From 34-65-8 sp046294735 (GTDB taxonomy: Bacteria; Pseudomonadota; Alphaproteobacteria; Sphingomonadales; Sphingomonadaceae): 64,000 bases of DNA. A model generated the notes under the pieces. That model did not search any database. It had not been told where the DNA came from and was given only the letters and a program-made list of their open reading frames with translations. The DNA is taken from contig JBKBKB010000003.1 of NCBI GenBank assembly GCA_046294735.1, positions 1-64,000 of the forward strand. Direction: 5' to 3'. The translations under genes were made by a program, and so were the position numbers. This document shows, in pieces, positions 53,584-62,709 of this stretch (position 1 is its first letter; each line of letters begins with the position of its first letter).

Positions 53584-54575
53584 GCACTGGCGGGCAACGG
53601 GTGGTTTTTCACCCGGGCTACATGAAGACGGCGTCCACGCTGCTGCAGGGGGAAGTTTTCCCGAAAGTCCCGGACACGGCGTTCCATGCCTATCCCAGTG
53701 GTTTTCCCCATCGGGCTTCAGATCTGCGCCGGAACCATGACCATGCCGCCCTTGCAAGCCTCGCCGCCGATATGCGGGGCTGGATGGCGCGCTCCGACAA
53801 GGGGCTGCAGCTGTTCAGCTGGGAAGGGCTGGTGGGCGATTACCTCGGCAACTATGCCGACCGGGCCGTGATGCTGGACCTGATGCAGGCGGTCGCGCCC
53901 GATGCCCATATCCTGCTGGTGATCCGCAAGCAGGCGGACCTGGCCAATTCGCTCTACAAGCAGGCGCTCCATCGCGGGCACTGGCCCCGGGTCGAGGCTT
54001 TCCTCAACTATGCCGATGGCGCGCTCGGGCCGTTCCGGGCCGGGGCGGAGGCGAACATTGCCATCGCCAGCCTCGATTTCGACGCGGCGGTGCAGACCTA
54101 CGAAGGTGCATTCGGGGCCGAGCGGGTCCACGTGCTGGCCTATGAATGGCTGCGGGCCGATCCGGACCGGTTCTATGCCGGGCTGGCGGCGGCGCTGGGC
54201 CGATCGGTCACCCGCCCGGCCCCGGGCAAGGCGCTCAACGTCGGCTATAACGAGGCCAGCGCGCGGCTGGCGCGGCGGCTCAACCGGCTGTTCCGCACCC
54301 CGCACAACCCGCGCGGGATCCTGCCCTATCGCCCGTTCGAGGCGGCCAAGTTGCGCGCCGCGCCCGGATCGCTGCGGCGCAAGCTGCTGACCCTGGCGAA
54401 CGCCCCGTTCGATCCCCGCTGGCCGCTGCAGGGCCCGCTCGGGGCGCGGCTCAAGGGTTCGCCAGACCTGATCCCGCCCGCCGCCCGGCGCACAATCGAG
54501 ACTGCCTGCGCCCCGTCCAACGCCGCGCTCGATGCGCGGCGCGGACTGGGGCTCGGACAGCTGGGATACTACTGA
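53580..54575 (+). CDS. Sulfotransferase-like protein (third of three)
   Basis: A 331-residue protein. HPGYMKTASTLLQGEVFPKV near residue 11 fits a PAPS loop (KT-x-ST), and ILLVIRKQADLANSLYKQAL near residue 110 fits the 3'-phosphate-binding strand and Ser. VHVLAYEWLRADPDRFYAGL is a typical C-terminal strand and helix. The ATG overlaps the stop of the second sulfotransferase. Its similarity is weaker than that of the other two, so kinase-like P-loop function is an alternative. Confidence 0.72.
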   Translation: MSTGGQRVVFHPGYMKTASTLLQGEVFPKVPDTAFHAYPSGFPHRASDLRRNHDHAALASLAADMRGWMARSDKGLQLFSWEGLVGDYLGNYADRAVMLDLMQAVAPDAHILLVIRKQADLANSLYKQALHRGHWPRVEAFLNYADGALGPFRAGAEANIAIASLDFDAAVQTYEGAFGAERVHVLAYEWLRADPDRFYAGLAAALGRSVTRPAPGKALNVGYNEASARLARRLNRLFRTPHNPRGILPYRPFEAAKLRAAPGSLRRKLLTLANAPFDPRWPLQGPLGARLKGSPDLIPPAARRTIETACAPSNAALDARRGLGLGQLGYY

Positions 54576-54577
54576 CC

Positions 54578-55936
54578 ATGCGCACCCGCCTGTCCGCCCT
54601 GAGCCCCGTTCTCGATACCGTTCGCGGCCGGCTCGCCAAGACCACCGGTGCCGTTTTCCTCCTGAGAGCGGGCAATGTCGCGCTCAATTTCGCGATCGTC
54701 GCCTTGCTCGCCCGGTTGCTGGGGCCGGCCAGTTATGGCCAGTATTCCGTCATTCTGGCGCTGATCACCACACTGGCGATTCCGGCGCAGTTCGGCATTC
54801 CGGCGCTGGTTGTGCGTGAAGTCAGCCGGGCCCGGGCGGACAAGGAATGGTCGCGCTATCACCCCATTTCGCGCTGGGCTCACAAGCTGAGCCTGATGAT
54901 CGGCATTCCGATCCTGCTGCTGACGATCCTCTCTGCCCTTGCACCGGTCAATCTGTTCGAGCCGGCAGAGGCGGCCATGCTGCTGGCCGGCTGCGGTCTG
55001 ATTGTAGCCCTGCCGTTACGTGCCCTGCGAAGCGGGCTGATCCGCGGTCTCAACCGCGTCGTGCTGGGACAGATTCCCGGCCAGGTGATCGAGCCACTGT
55101 TGCTGCTCACCTTTGTGGTGACGCTGGCATTCGGACCGGCAGCGATCCCGGAGATTCCAGGGCTTGACCCTGTTTCGGCACTGGCAGCCTACTTTGCCGC
55201 CGTTTTCCTGGCCTGGATCATCGGCGGCTTGATGCTGCGCAAGCTGATTGCCGGAGTCGAGCGCAAACCGGGCCAGCGGTTCGAACTGGAGGGGTGGAAA
55301 GGCAGCCTGATCGCTTTCGGGCTGGCGAACGCCATGTTCATCATAGACCGCCAGGTCGGCCTGCTGGTGCTGGGCGTAGCTGCGCCCGATGCCGAGGCGG
55401 GATTCTACAAGGTCGCCAGCCAGGCGGCGACGTTCACCGCGATGGGCTATGTCGCGGCCAACATGGCGCTGGGGCCCGGAGTGGCCAAGCAGTGGCGCGA
55501 GGGCAAGCTTGACGCTGTGCAGGCGGCGGTGATCCGCGGCTCGCGCCTGTCGGCGCTGTTCGCTTTCCCGGTCACGCTGTTCTTCCTCGTCGGCGGCGGG
55601 CTGTTTCTGGAGATCGTGTTCGGGGCCGACTACCTGCCCGGCTGGCCCGCCATGGTGCTGCTGGTGCTGGCCCAGTTCGCCAACTGCGCGTTCGGCTCCA
55701 ACACCGTGCTGCTCAACATGAGCGGCAACGAGCGGGAGAACACCAAGGCCTTTGCGGTGGCGCTGGCGGTCAATGTCGCGCTCGCCTTTGCGCTGGCGCC
55801 GCAGTTCGGCGCGACCGGGGCAGCGGCGGCGGCGGCCACCAGCGTGGTCCTGCGCAACCTGATCCTGTGGCGCGCCGCGCACCGGTTGTGCGGGATGGAG
55901 ACCGGCTTCTGGGGCCGGGTGCCCAGGGCCGGCTAG
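54578..55936 (+). CDS. Wzx/MATE-type oligosaccharide flippase
   Basis: A 452-residue membrane protein with twelve to fourteen helices. FLLRAGNVALNFAIVALLAR and LLGPASYGQYSVILALITTL are typical of the polysaccharide flippase group, and the middle loop IIDRQVGLLVLGVAAP supports a transport fold. It would move lipid-linked glycan across the inner membrane. It begins two bases after the previous stop. The stop codon overlaps that of the convergent enoyl-CoA hydratase in CTAG. End of the glycan locus. Confidence 0.87.
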   Translation: MRTRLSALSPVLDTVRGRLAKTTGAVFLLRAGNVALNFAIVALLARLLGPASYGQYSVILALITTLAIPAQFGIPALVVREVSRARADKEWSRYHPISRWAHKLSLMIGIPILLLTILSALAPVNLFEPAEAAMLLAGCGLIVALPLRALRSGLIRGLNRVVLGQIPGQVIEPLLLLTFVVTLAFGPAAIPEIPGLDPVSALAAYFAAVFLAWIIGGLMLRKLIAGVERKPGQRFELEGWKGSLIAFGLANAMFIIDRQVGLLVLGVAAPDAEAGFYKVASQAATFTAMGYVAANMALGPGVAKQWREGKLDAVQAAVIRGSRLSALFAFPVTLFFLVGGGLFLEIVFGADYLPGWPAMVLLVLAQFANCAFGSNTVLLNMSGNERENTKAFAVALAVNVALAFALAPQFGATGAAAAAATSVVLRNLILWRAAHRLCGMETGFWGRVPRAG

Positions 55937-56733
55937 CGGTCGCGATACTGCGGCGGACGCTTCTCGGCGAAGGCCCGGGTCGCCTCGCGAAAATCCTCGG
56001 TCTGGCCGAGCATGACCTGCTGCCGGTCCTCCAGCGCCAGCGCCGCCTCGAACCCGGGCGCATCGATGTTGCGGTTCAAGGCATCCTTGGTCAGGCGCAG
56101 GCCCATCGGGCTGGTCATGAGCATATCCTGCGCCAGCGCCATCCCAGCATCGAGCAGGGCATCATGCCCCACCACCCGGCTGATCAGCTGGCACGCCAGC
56201 GCCCGATCGGCATGGATGAAGTTGCCGGTCAGCAGTAGCTCCGCCGCAATCGAGGCACCGACCAGCCGTGGCAGGAAATAGCTTGAGCCCATGTCGCAGC
56301 CGCCCAGCCCGATCCTGATGTAGGCCGCGTTCATTTTCAGGTCCGGCGCGGCGATCCGCACGTCGCTCGACAGCAGCAGCGAGAATCCCCCGCCACAGGC
56401 TGCCCCGTGGCCGAGTGCAATTACCGGCTGCGGGCACTGGCGCATCAGCTGCATCACCGTGGCGATGGCACGCTGGGTCTTCCACCCGGCCTGAACGCCG
56501 CCCATGCCCGGCTCCTGCGGCCAGCTGTCGGGCGAAAGGTCGAGCCCGGCGCAGAACGCCCGCCCTGCCCCGCGCAGGATCACCACCCGCACATCCAGCC
56601 GGTCCTGCAAGCCCCGGAAATAGTCCTGCATGGCCGCGATCAGCCCGGCGTTCATCGCGTTCAGCCGCTCGGGCCGGTTGAGGGTGATGACCTCGATTGC
56701 ACCGTGAACCTCGACCAGCAGGTCCTGCCCCAT
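55933..56733 (-). CDS. Enoyl-CoA hydratase/isomerase family protein
   Basis: A 266-residue crotonase-fold protein. NRPERLNAMNAGLIAAMQDY, ILRGAGRAFCAGLDLS and ALGHGAACGGGFSLLLSSD provide the acyl-CoA and oxyanion sites. The second catalytic position (usually Glu before L-G-x-x-P-G-A-G-G) reads AYIRIGLGGCDMGSSYFLPR, so an Asp is offered in place of Glu, an arrangement seen in dienoyl-CoA isomerases. The reaction is therefore uncertain. ATG 56733 has AGGAGAG upstream. Confidence 0.86.
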   Translation of the reverse strand: MGQDLLVEVHGAIEVITLNRPERLNAMNAGLIAAMQDYFRGLQDRLDVRVVILRGAGRAFCAGLDLSPDSWPQEPGMGGVQAGWKTQRAIATVMQLMRQCPQPVIALGHGAACGGGFSLLLSSDVRIAAPDLKMNAAYIRIGLGGCDMGSSYFLPRLVGASIAAELLLTGNFIHADRALACQLISRVVGHDALLDAGMALAQDMLMTSPMGLRLTKDALNRNIDAPGFEAALALEDRQQVMLGQTEDFREATRAFAEKRPPQYRDR

Positions 56734-56961
56734 TCTCGTCTCTCCTGGCTGCACCGGGTTCGCGTGCCCGCTGCCGGCCGCATGGTTGCCGCGATTTGCG
56801 CGCTGCACAAGGGTGGCCCCGTCTGGCCTGTTGATGCCGTGGGCGGACTGATGGCATTGACGCCGCCCTGCCTCCCCCTTCATGGCAGCAACGCAAGGTA
56901 TGCGCGCCGCTGGCGACGGTAGCAATGACGGCGGGCAGGATAGACCGGAGAGGAGAAGACA

Positions 56962-57861
56962 ATGGACGTATCGAAGCTGATGTTCCGCGACGGCCTGATG
57001 GCGGGCGAGCGCATCCTGGTGACAGGCGGCGGGACCGGGCTGGGGCGCGAAATGGCTGAGGCCTTCCTCAAGCTCGGCGCGACGGTCTATATCTGCGGAC
57101 GGCGCCAGAACAAGGTGGAGGAAACCGCGCAGGAACTGATGACGGCTCACGGCGGTACAGTTGTGCCTATGGCCTGCGACATCCGCGACGCCGACGCCAT
57201 CAACGCCATGATCGACACAATCTGGCAGGATGGGCCGCTGACCGGGCTGGTCAACAACGCCGCCGGTAACTTCATCAGCCGGACCGAGGATCTTTCGGTG
57301 GGCGGGTTCAACGCGATTGCCGACATCGTGTTTCGCGGCACTTTCTACGTCACCCACAACATCGGCAAGCGGATCATTGCCGAAAAGGGCCGCCTCAACG
57401 TGATCTCGATCCTGACCACCTGGGTGTGGAACGGCTCGGCTTTCGTGGTCCCCTCAGCCATGTCGAAGAGCGCGATCAACACCATGACCCAGTCTCTCGC
57501 GGTCGAATGGGGGCGCTACAACATGCGGTTCAACGCCATCGCGCCGGGCCTGTTCCCGACCAAGGGAATGAGCGCGCGCCTTTCCCCCGGCGGGCGCGGC
57601 GGCAATTCGAACAACGAAATCAACCCGATGGGCCGCCATGGCGAGATGCACGAACTGGCCAACCTGGCGGTGTTCCTGATGGGGCCGGGGGCGGAATATG
57701 TGAACGGCCAGACCATCGCCATCGACGGGGCAGGCTACCAGGCCACCGGCGGCACCTTCTGGAGCGCGCTGCAGGGCCTTGGCGATGCTGAATGGGAAGG
57801 CCTGCGGGCGATGATCAAGGGCACCAATGCCGCCGACAAGGCGGACCGGGCGGTCGGTTAA
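56962..57861 (+). CDS. SDR-family oxidoreductase (2,4-dienoyl-CoA reductase-like)
   Basis: A 299-residue SDR. ILVTGGGTGLGREMAEAFLK gives the NADP loop, and GLVNNAAGNFISRTEDLS resembles the NNAAGNF motif of 2,4-dienoyl-CoA reductases. The Tyr of the usual Y-x3-K is replaced: the site reads PSAMSKSAINTMTQ, also a feature of several dienoyl-CoA reductases. FNAIAPGLFPTKGMSARL follows. GAGGAG lies upstream of the ATG. Transcribed away from the enoyl-CoA hydratase, consistent with an unsaturated fatty acid oxidation unit. Confidence 0.84.
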   Translation: MDVSKLMFRDGLMAGERILVTGGGTGLGREMAEAFLKLGATVYICGRRQNKVEETAQELMTAHGGTVVPMACDIRDADAINAMIDTIWQDGPLTGLVNNAAGNFISRTEDLSVGGFNAIADIVFRGTFYVTHNIGKRIIAEKGRLNVISILTTWVWNGSAFVVPSAMSKSAINTMTQSLAVEWGRYNMRFNAIAPGLFPTKGMSARLSPGGRGGNSNNEINPMGRHGEMHELANLAVFLMGPGAEYVNGQTIAIDGAGYQATGGTFWSALQGLGDAEWEGLRAMIKGTNAADKADRAVG

Positions 57862-57888
57862 CGCATTCGCCGGCGAGAATGATGCGCC

Positions 57889-58971
57889 TCAGCCGGCAGC
57901 CCTGAGGCCGCCGTCCACGTGGTCCGTGCTGGAAGCCAGATCAAGCAGGTCGCCAAGGGACAGGGGATGCGCCGTCAAGGTGGGGTGCGGCGAGTACCCG
58001 GCGTCTGCAAGTTTGGGTCCGATGTCGTCCCGGGCGATGCTCATGCTGAACAGCCGCCGGGGTTGGGCCGAGCGGTTGTCAGGCCCGGCATGGAGCATAT
58101 CGCTCCGATAGAGGATGACCGTGCCCTTCTTCGGGGCCGTCTGGACCAGATGGAACAGATTGCCGAGCGCCTCGCGGTGGCGGTAAAGCTGCCACAGCGT
58201 GCCCGGGCCAAGCATCCGCAGGCTGAACTGCGAATTCTTTCCCAGCAGGAAGCGCATCAGGTTGGGCTGGTGCTCATCCCATTTGCGCGAAAACACCCGG
58301 TCATGAAATTCACCTGGCGCCAGGGGAGCCTGATCGCTTTTGCGCATAGCCCACAGCTTTTTCAGATTGTACCGCAGGATGCGGTAATTGCAGCGGATCC
58401 GAAACAGCTCCATCAGGTCATAGGCCCTGCCGCCATGCTGCTTTTCGGCGCCGTCGTACATATGGGTGCCCGGCACGAACACCGTTCCGCCCTGCTGCTC
58501 TGACACATCTTCCACCGCAGCAAATAGGCTGATCACCCCGCTTGGGTCGCGGTGAATATACTGGTGCGACGAGCCGAGATAGCTGGTCAGCGTGGTCACC
58601 TCGAGCAGCGGCTGCGACCGGCCGCAATACCCGGACAGAACGCCCTCGAGGCGCTGGCACAATGTCCCGGCAAAGCGCGTAACCGGCGGGGTCGAGGGGA
58701 GCGAGCAGAAGTCACGCCGCACATAGCGGTTATCCGTCTCGCTGGCGAAGGCGCACCGGCTGCGATCCGGATCGTCAATGGTCTGGCGAACCAGCTCCAG
58801 GCCCAGGTCGGCTTCCGCATCCGACAGCAAGTTGGTCAGGACAACCAGGCCGTGCCTGTCCATCATCGCCTTAGCCTGGCGGGCGCAGTGGTGCGCCAGC
58901 GTGCCGTCTTCAGCCATGACGGCAGCCACTTCAAAGGCGGACGTATCGTTGGAAACCCTGAGTTCAGTCAT
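57889..58971 (-). CDS. PhyH-family Fe(II)/2-oxoglutarate dioxygenase
   Basis: A 360-residue dioxygenase. Iron ligands are in SHQYIHRDPSGVISLFAAVE (His and Asp) and ILYRSDMLHAGPDNRSAQPR, which supplies the distal His and a 2-oxoglutarate-binding Arg. A long insertion with basic helices lies between. It is unlike the shorter PhyH protein of the glycan locus. Substrate unknown; hydroxylation of a hydrophobic acid is plausible from its neighbours. ATG 58971. Confidence 0.8.
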   Translation of the reverse strand: MTELRVSNDTSAFEVAAVMAEDGTLAHHCARQAKAMMDRHGLVVLTNLLSDAEADLGLELVRQTIDDPDRSRCAFASETDNRYVRRDFCSLPSTPPVTRFAGTLCQRLEGVLSGYCGRSQPLLEVTTLTSYLGSSHQYIHRDPSGVISLFAAVEDVSEQQGGTVFVPGTHMYDGAEKQHGGRAYDLMELFRIRCNYRILRYNLKKLWAMRKSDQAPLAPGEFHDRVFSRKWDEHQPNLMRFLLGKNSQFSLRMLGPGTLWQLYRHREALGNLFHLVQTAPKKGTVILYRSDMLHAGPDNRSAQPRRLFSMSIARDDIGPKLADAGYSPHPTLTAHPLSLGDLLDLASSTDHVDGGLRAAG

Positions 58972-59253
58972 GCCAGCCTGCCTGAAAATCCCCTCACATT
59001 CACGCGCGCAGTCGCGGAGGTTCTGAAGCCACCCTTTCCTTCTGGCGCAGATATTTCACCATCGGGTTAACCAGATGATCATCAGGGGAAAATGCACGAC
59101 CTGGCCAGGCTTATGGTGGGGCGAGCCACCATTGTTGGCGCCTTCCCTAGCGACAGCTTCTGACGGTTTCCCGGCTCAATCCAGCCGTTCAGCTAGCAAC
59201 CCCGAAGCTGCCATCAGCGCACGGATCCATCATGCGGCCGATTTGTAAGGTAT
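58972..59253. other. Long intergenic region, no gene recognised
   Basis: About 280 bases between divergent PhyH and MarR genes before the MarR promoter. A perfect GGTTAACC palindrome occurs at 59065-59072, followed by ATGATCAT (59075-59082). No convincing RNA gene or reading frame was found. AT content rises toward the MarR start. Confidence 0.5.
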
Positions 59254-59281
59254 TTGACAATCTGTCATCATATCATATGCT
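59254..59281 (+). promoter_or_regulatory. MarR promoter with overlapping palindromes
   Basis: TTGACA at 59254-59259 and TATGCT at 59276-59281 are spaced 16 bases. A perfect TGACA-ATC-TGTCA inverted repeat (59255-59267) overlaps the -35 box, and CATAT-C-ATATG (59269-59279) overlaps the -10 box. The start codon at 59288 lies about six bases after the -10 box, where transcription would begin. Confidence 0.55.
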
Positions 59282-59287
59282 GCCTGC

Positions 59288-59749
59288 ATGAAACTTGTCC
59301 CATCCTCCCAAGGCGATTCGCCTGTCCTGACCCCGCTTGATGCGCTCACCTTCAGGCTCGAAGACCTCCCGCGCCAGCTACGCCGGATCATCGACGATGC
59401 CCTGCTGGATCAAGGCCTTAGCCGCACCCAATGGCGGCTGCTGGCCTATGTCTTGCGGCAAGAGGGGCTCACCCAGACCGAACTGGCCCGCCATCTCGAA
59501 ATCGAGCGGGCCAGCGCAGGCGTTGCGATTGACGCGCTGGAGAAGCGCGGCCTGATAGAACGCGCCCAGCACGCGACCGATCGCCGTGTGTGGCGGATCA
59601 TGCCGACGCCTGCCGCCAAGGCGATGCTCGGCAGCCTGCGCGAGGTGATCGACGAGGTCTATGCCCAGCTGTTCGATGGATTTTCGGAAAGCGAACTCGC
59701 CAGGCTTGGCCAGTTTTTCGAGCGCATGGCGCGCAACATCAAGGCGTGA
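59288..59749 (+). CDS. MarR-family transcriptional regulator
   Basis: A 153-residue winged-helix regulator. DALLDQGLSRTQWRLLAYVL, the recognition helix LARHLEIERASAGVAIDALE and wing ATDRRVWRIMPTPAA are typical. The dimer helices are at both ends. The P450 gene follows after 12 bases and shares the transcript. Repression of its own operon, relieved by the P450 substrate or a related acid, is the likely role. Start ATG 59288 may be leaderless. Confidence 0.9.
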   Translation: MKLVPSSQGDSPVLTPLDALTFRLEDLPRQLRRIIDDALLDQGLSRTQWRLLAYVLRQEGLTQTELARHLEIERASAGVAIDALEKRGLIERAQHATDRRVWRIMPTPAAKAMLGSLREVIDEVYAQLFDGFSESELARLGQFFERMARNIKA

Positions 59750-59761
59750 AGGAGCCCGGTC

Positions 59762-60979
59762 GTGACCACTCAAACCCTCGAACGCCCAGAATCGCTCGAT
59801 CCGAGCCTACCCGAACGCTTCGCCGATGGGAGCGCCCACGCGATGTTCGCGCAGCTGCGGCGCAAGGCTCCGGTGCATTACTGCGCCGATAGCCCGTTCG
59901 GCCCATTCTGGTCGATCAGCCGCTATGACGATATCGTCGCGATCGAAGCCCAGCCGGCGCTTTTCTCGTCCGAAGCCAAGCATGGCGGGGTGTCGATCAT
60001 CGACATTAACCCGGCAGAGGCGAGCTACTTCGAGAGCTTCATCATGATGGACCCGCCGCGCCACAGCCAAAAGCGTCGCACCATCGCGCCCGCTTTTACG
60101 CCTTCGGAAATGGCGCGGCTGACGGGATCGATCCGCACCCGCACCGCCGCCTGCCTTGATGCCCTGCCGCGCGGGGAAGCCTTCAACTGGGTGGACAGGG
60201 TCTCGATCCCGCTCACCATCGATATGCTGGCGATCCTGTTCCACTTTCCGTGGGACGAGCGCGAGAACCTGCGCATCTGGTCGGATGCGATCACCTCGCT
60301 CGACATGATCGCCAACCGCCCGCAGGAACGGGTCGCCCTGCTGTTCCAGATGGCGGGTCGGTTCCACCAGCTATGGCAGGAACGGCTCGCCGCCGATCCC
60401 GCGCCCGATCTTCTGTCGATGATGATCCATTCCCAAGCCCTCGGCCGAATGGACGGGGCCGAGTTCATGGGCAACATGGCGACGCTGATCGTGGGCGGGA
60501 ACGACACCACCCGCAATTCGATGTCGGGTCTTGCGGAGGCGCTGACCGTTTGGCCTCGGCAATGGGAGAAGCTGCGCGCCGATCCCGCCCTCGTCCCCAA
60601 TGCCGCGAGCGAGATCATCCGCTGGCAAAGCTCGGCGCTGCACATGCGCCGCACGGCGCTCGAGGATGTGGAGTTCAAGGGGCACCATATCCGCAAGGGC
60701 GATAAGCTGGTGCTGTGGTATGTCTCGGCCAACCGCGACGAAGGCCTGTTTCCCGATGGCGACCTGTTCCTGGTCGACCGGCCCAATGCGCGGCGACACC
60801 TCTCCTTTGGCTACGGCATCCACCGCTGCGTTGGCGCACGGCTCGCCGAGTTGCAATTGCAGGTGCTGATCGAGGAAATGCTCCGCCGCGACATCCGGCT
60901 CGAGTCCGCCGGGCCGGTGGACCGTGCGGCACACCCTTTTCTTGCCATCGTGAATGCCGTTCCGGTGCGGAACGGGTAG
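59762..60979 (+). CDS. Cytochrome P450
   Basis: A 405-residue soluble bacterial P450. The I-helix oxygen-activation site is LIVGGNDTTRNSMSG, the ExxR motif is in ASEIIRWQSSALHMRRTA, and the heme-binding loop is SFGYGIHRCVGARLAELQLQ with the axial Cys. The GGNDTTRNSM and IHRCVG forms resemble CYP153- and CYP125-type hydroxylases of alkanes and sterols, which is suggestive only. No ferredoxin or reductase gene is adjacent. GTG 59762 has AAGGAG seven bases upstream. Confidence 0.9.
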   Translation: MTTQTLERPESLDPSLPERFADGSAHAMFAQLRRKAPVHYCADSPFGPFWSISRYDDIVAIEAQPALFSSEAKHGGVSIIDINPAEASYFESFIMMDPPRHSQKRRTIAPAFTPSEMARLTGSIRTRTAACLDALPRGEAFNWVDRVSIPLTIDMLAILFHFPWDERENLRIWSDAITSLDMIANRPQERVALLFQMAGRFHQLWQERLAADPAPDLLSMMIHSQALGRMDGAEFMGNMATLIVGGNDTTRNSMSGLAEALTVWPRQWEKLRADPALVPNAASEIIRWQSSALHMRRTALEDVEFKGHHIRKGDKLVLWYVSANRDEGLFPDGDLFLVDRPNARRHLSFGYGIHRCVGARLAELQLQVLIEEMLRRDIRLESAGPVDRAAHPFLAIVNAVPVRNG

Positions 60980-61080
60980 GTCGAGGCGCGAAAGCCGACC
61001 TTCCGCATTCCACCCAATTGCGGTCATTCACCCGACGTCAGGCAGTTCCTGTTAGCTGCCATGGGGCCGAACAGCCCGGT

Positions 61081-62709
61081 TCAGTTCCCTTCCCCTTCCG
61101 CCAGTGCCTGCGCCGTCTTGTAGTCAGGCTTGCCATTGTTGAGCCGCAGCGACTGCGCGGTGAACACATAGAGCCGCGGGACCTTGTAGCCTGCCAGCCT
61201 GGTGCGCACATGGGCATCAAGCTGCGCCTCCAGGTCGGGCGCATCCGCTTCCGGCTCGACCACTGCCGCGATCCGGCGGCCAAAGCGCGCATCGGGCACG
61301 CCGACCACCCGCACGTCGCGCACACCGGGGTGCTGCTGCAGCACCGCCTCGACTTCCTCAGGGAAGACTTTCTCGCCGCCGGTGTTGATGCACATGTTGT
61401 CGCGCCCGATGAACTCCAGCGTCCCGTCGGCGCCCCAGCGCGCGCGGTCACCGGTCATCAGCCAGCGCTGGCCGCCGATCACCGGGAAGGTCTGGGCATT
61501 CTTTTCATCCTCGCCTAGATAACCCAAAGGCAGCGGGCCGGAACGGGCGACGATCCCTACCCCGTCGCTGCCCGGCGGGACTTCTTTGTGGGTCTCGTCG
61601 AACAGTTTCGTCTCGCGGCCCGGCAGCGCGGCGAACATGCCTCCCCCGCTCGAGCCCGCAGCCGTGGTAATCACCACTGCCGTGCCCGCGCTCTCGCTCG
61701 ACCCGAGCGCGTCGACGATCATCATGGCCGGATGGACAGCCAGCAGCCGCTGCTTGACGGCGAGCGAGAAAATCGCGCCCGAGGATGTAATCTGGCGCAC
61801 CGAGGCCATTGCCTGCGGCCCATCGGCGCGCTTCTCCAGCGCCTCGGCCAGCGGCAGGGCGAAGGCATCACCGACCATTGCGATCGATCGCGCCTGGTGA
61901 CGCTGCACCGCGTCGATGGCGCGGTTCGCATCGAAACTCTTCTCCGTCAGGGTCGCGAGCGTGCCGCCCTTGAGCAGGTGGATCACCGCCGCAAATTGCC
62001 CTGCGCCGTGCATCAGCGGGCTAAGCAGCAACAAGGGGGCATTGCTGGCCGGATGGTCCGGGCCGATCCGCGCCGCTTCGGCCACATGGCTTTTCAGCGA
62101 TTCGGCAACGAATGGCGGCTCTCCCGGCGCGCGCATCCATGTCGCCACCCCGAACGCCTGCCACGCCGCGCCGTGCGGCCACATCACCGCCTTGGGCATC
62201 CCCGTGGTCCCGCCGGTCGCGGTGTAGAACAGCGCATCGGGATCGCGGTGGACAGCAAAGCCGGGGGGCGGGGGTGTTTGGCACAGCTTCTGCCAGTCTG
62301 TATCGGCAGGGTCGGCGATCACCGGATCGAGCGCACCAGCGGGCATTGCCCCGGCGGCAAGATCGGCAAACTCACGCTCGACGAACAGTGCCTTCAGGGC
62401 GAAGCGAGCGAAGATGTCCGCCAGTTCGCGTTCCTTGTAGTGGTAATTCACGTTGACCGGGATCACGCCCGCCTTGGCGCAGCCAAAATAGGCCAGCATG
62501 TATTCCGGACGATTGCGCTGCATCTGCCCGGCGGCATCGCCGGGCCTCAGCCCGCGTGCGGCAAGCCCGGCAGCGATCCGGTCGGTCAGCATGTCGAATT
62601 CGGCCCAGGTCACCAGCCGGTTGCCGTGGAGCAGCGCGGGCCGGTGCGGGCCGATCGCCTTGGCCAGCGCCTTCAATGCCAGCCCGAAATTCTCGCCCTG
62701 CCAGACCAT
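61081..62709 (-). CDS. Acyl-CoA synthetase (FadD-like, ANL superfamily)
   Basis: A 542-residue adenylating enzyme. The AMP-binding motif is ALFYTATGGTTGMPKAVMW near residue 170; ALGSSESAGTAV and LMTGDRARWGADGTLEFIGR are the middle motifs. INTGGEKVFPEEVEAVLQQH and the C-terminal Lys in NNGKPDYK complete the family set. It activates a carboxylic acid to its CoA thioester. Convergent with the P450 and divergent from the following SDR, suggesting a joint route for a hydrophobic acid. Confidence 0.9.
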   Translation of the reverse strand: MVWQGENFGLALKALAKAIGPHRPALLHGNRLVTWAEFDMLTDRIAAGLAARGLRPGDAAGQMQRNRPEYMLAYFGCAKAGVIPVNVNYHYKERELADIFARFALKALFVEREFADLAAGAMPAGALDPVIADPADTDWQKLCQTPPPPGFAVHRDPDALFYTATGGTTGMPKAVMWPHGAAWQAFGVATWMRAPGEPPFVAESLKSHVAEAARIGPDHPASNAPLLLLSPLMHGAGQFAAVIHLLKGGTLATLTEKSFDANRAIDAVQRHQARSIAMVGDAFALPLAEALEKRADGPQAMASVRQITSSGAIFSLAVKQRLLAVHPAMMIVDALGSSESAGTAVVITTAAGSSGGGMFAALPGRETKLFDETHKEVPPGSDGVGIVARSGPLPLGYLGEDEKNAQTFPVIGGQRWLMTGDRARWGADGTLEFIGRDNMCINTGGEKVFPEEVEAVLQQHPGVRDVRVVGVPDARFGRRIAAVVEPEADAPDLEAQLDAHVRTRLAGYKVPRLYVFTAQSLRLNNGKPDYKTAQALAEGEGN

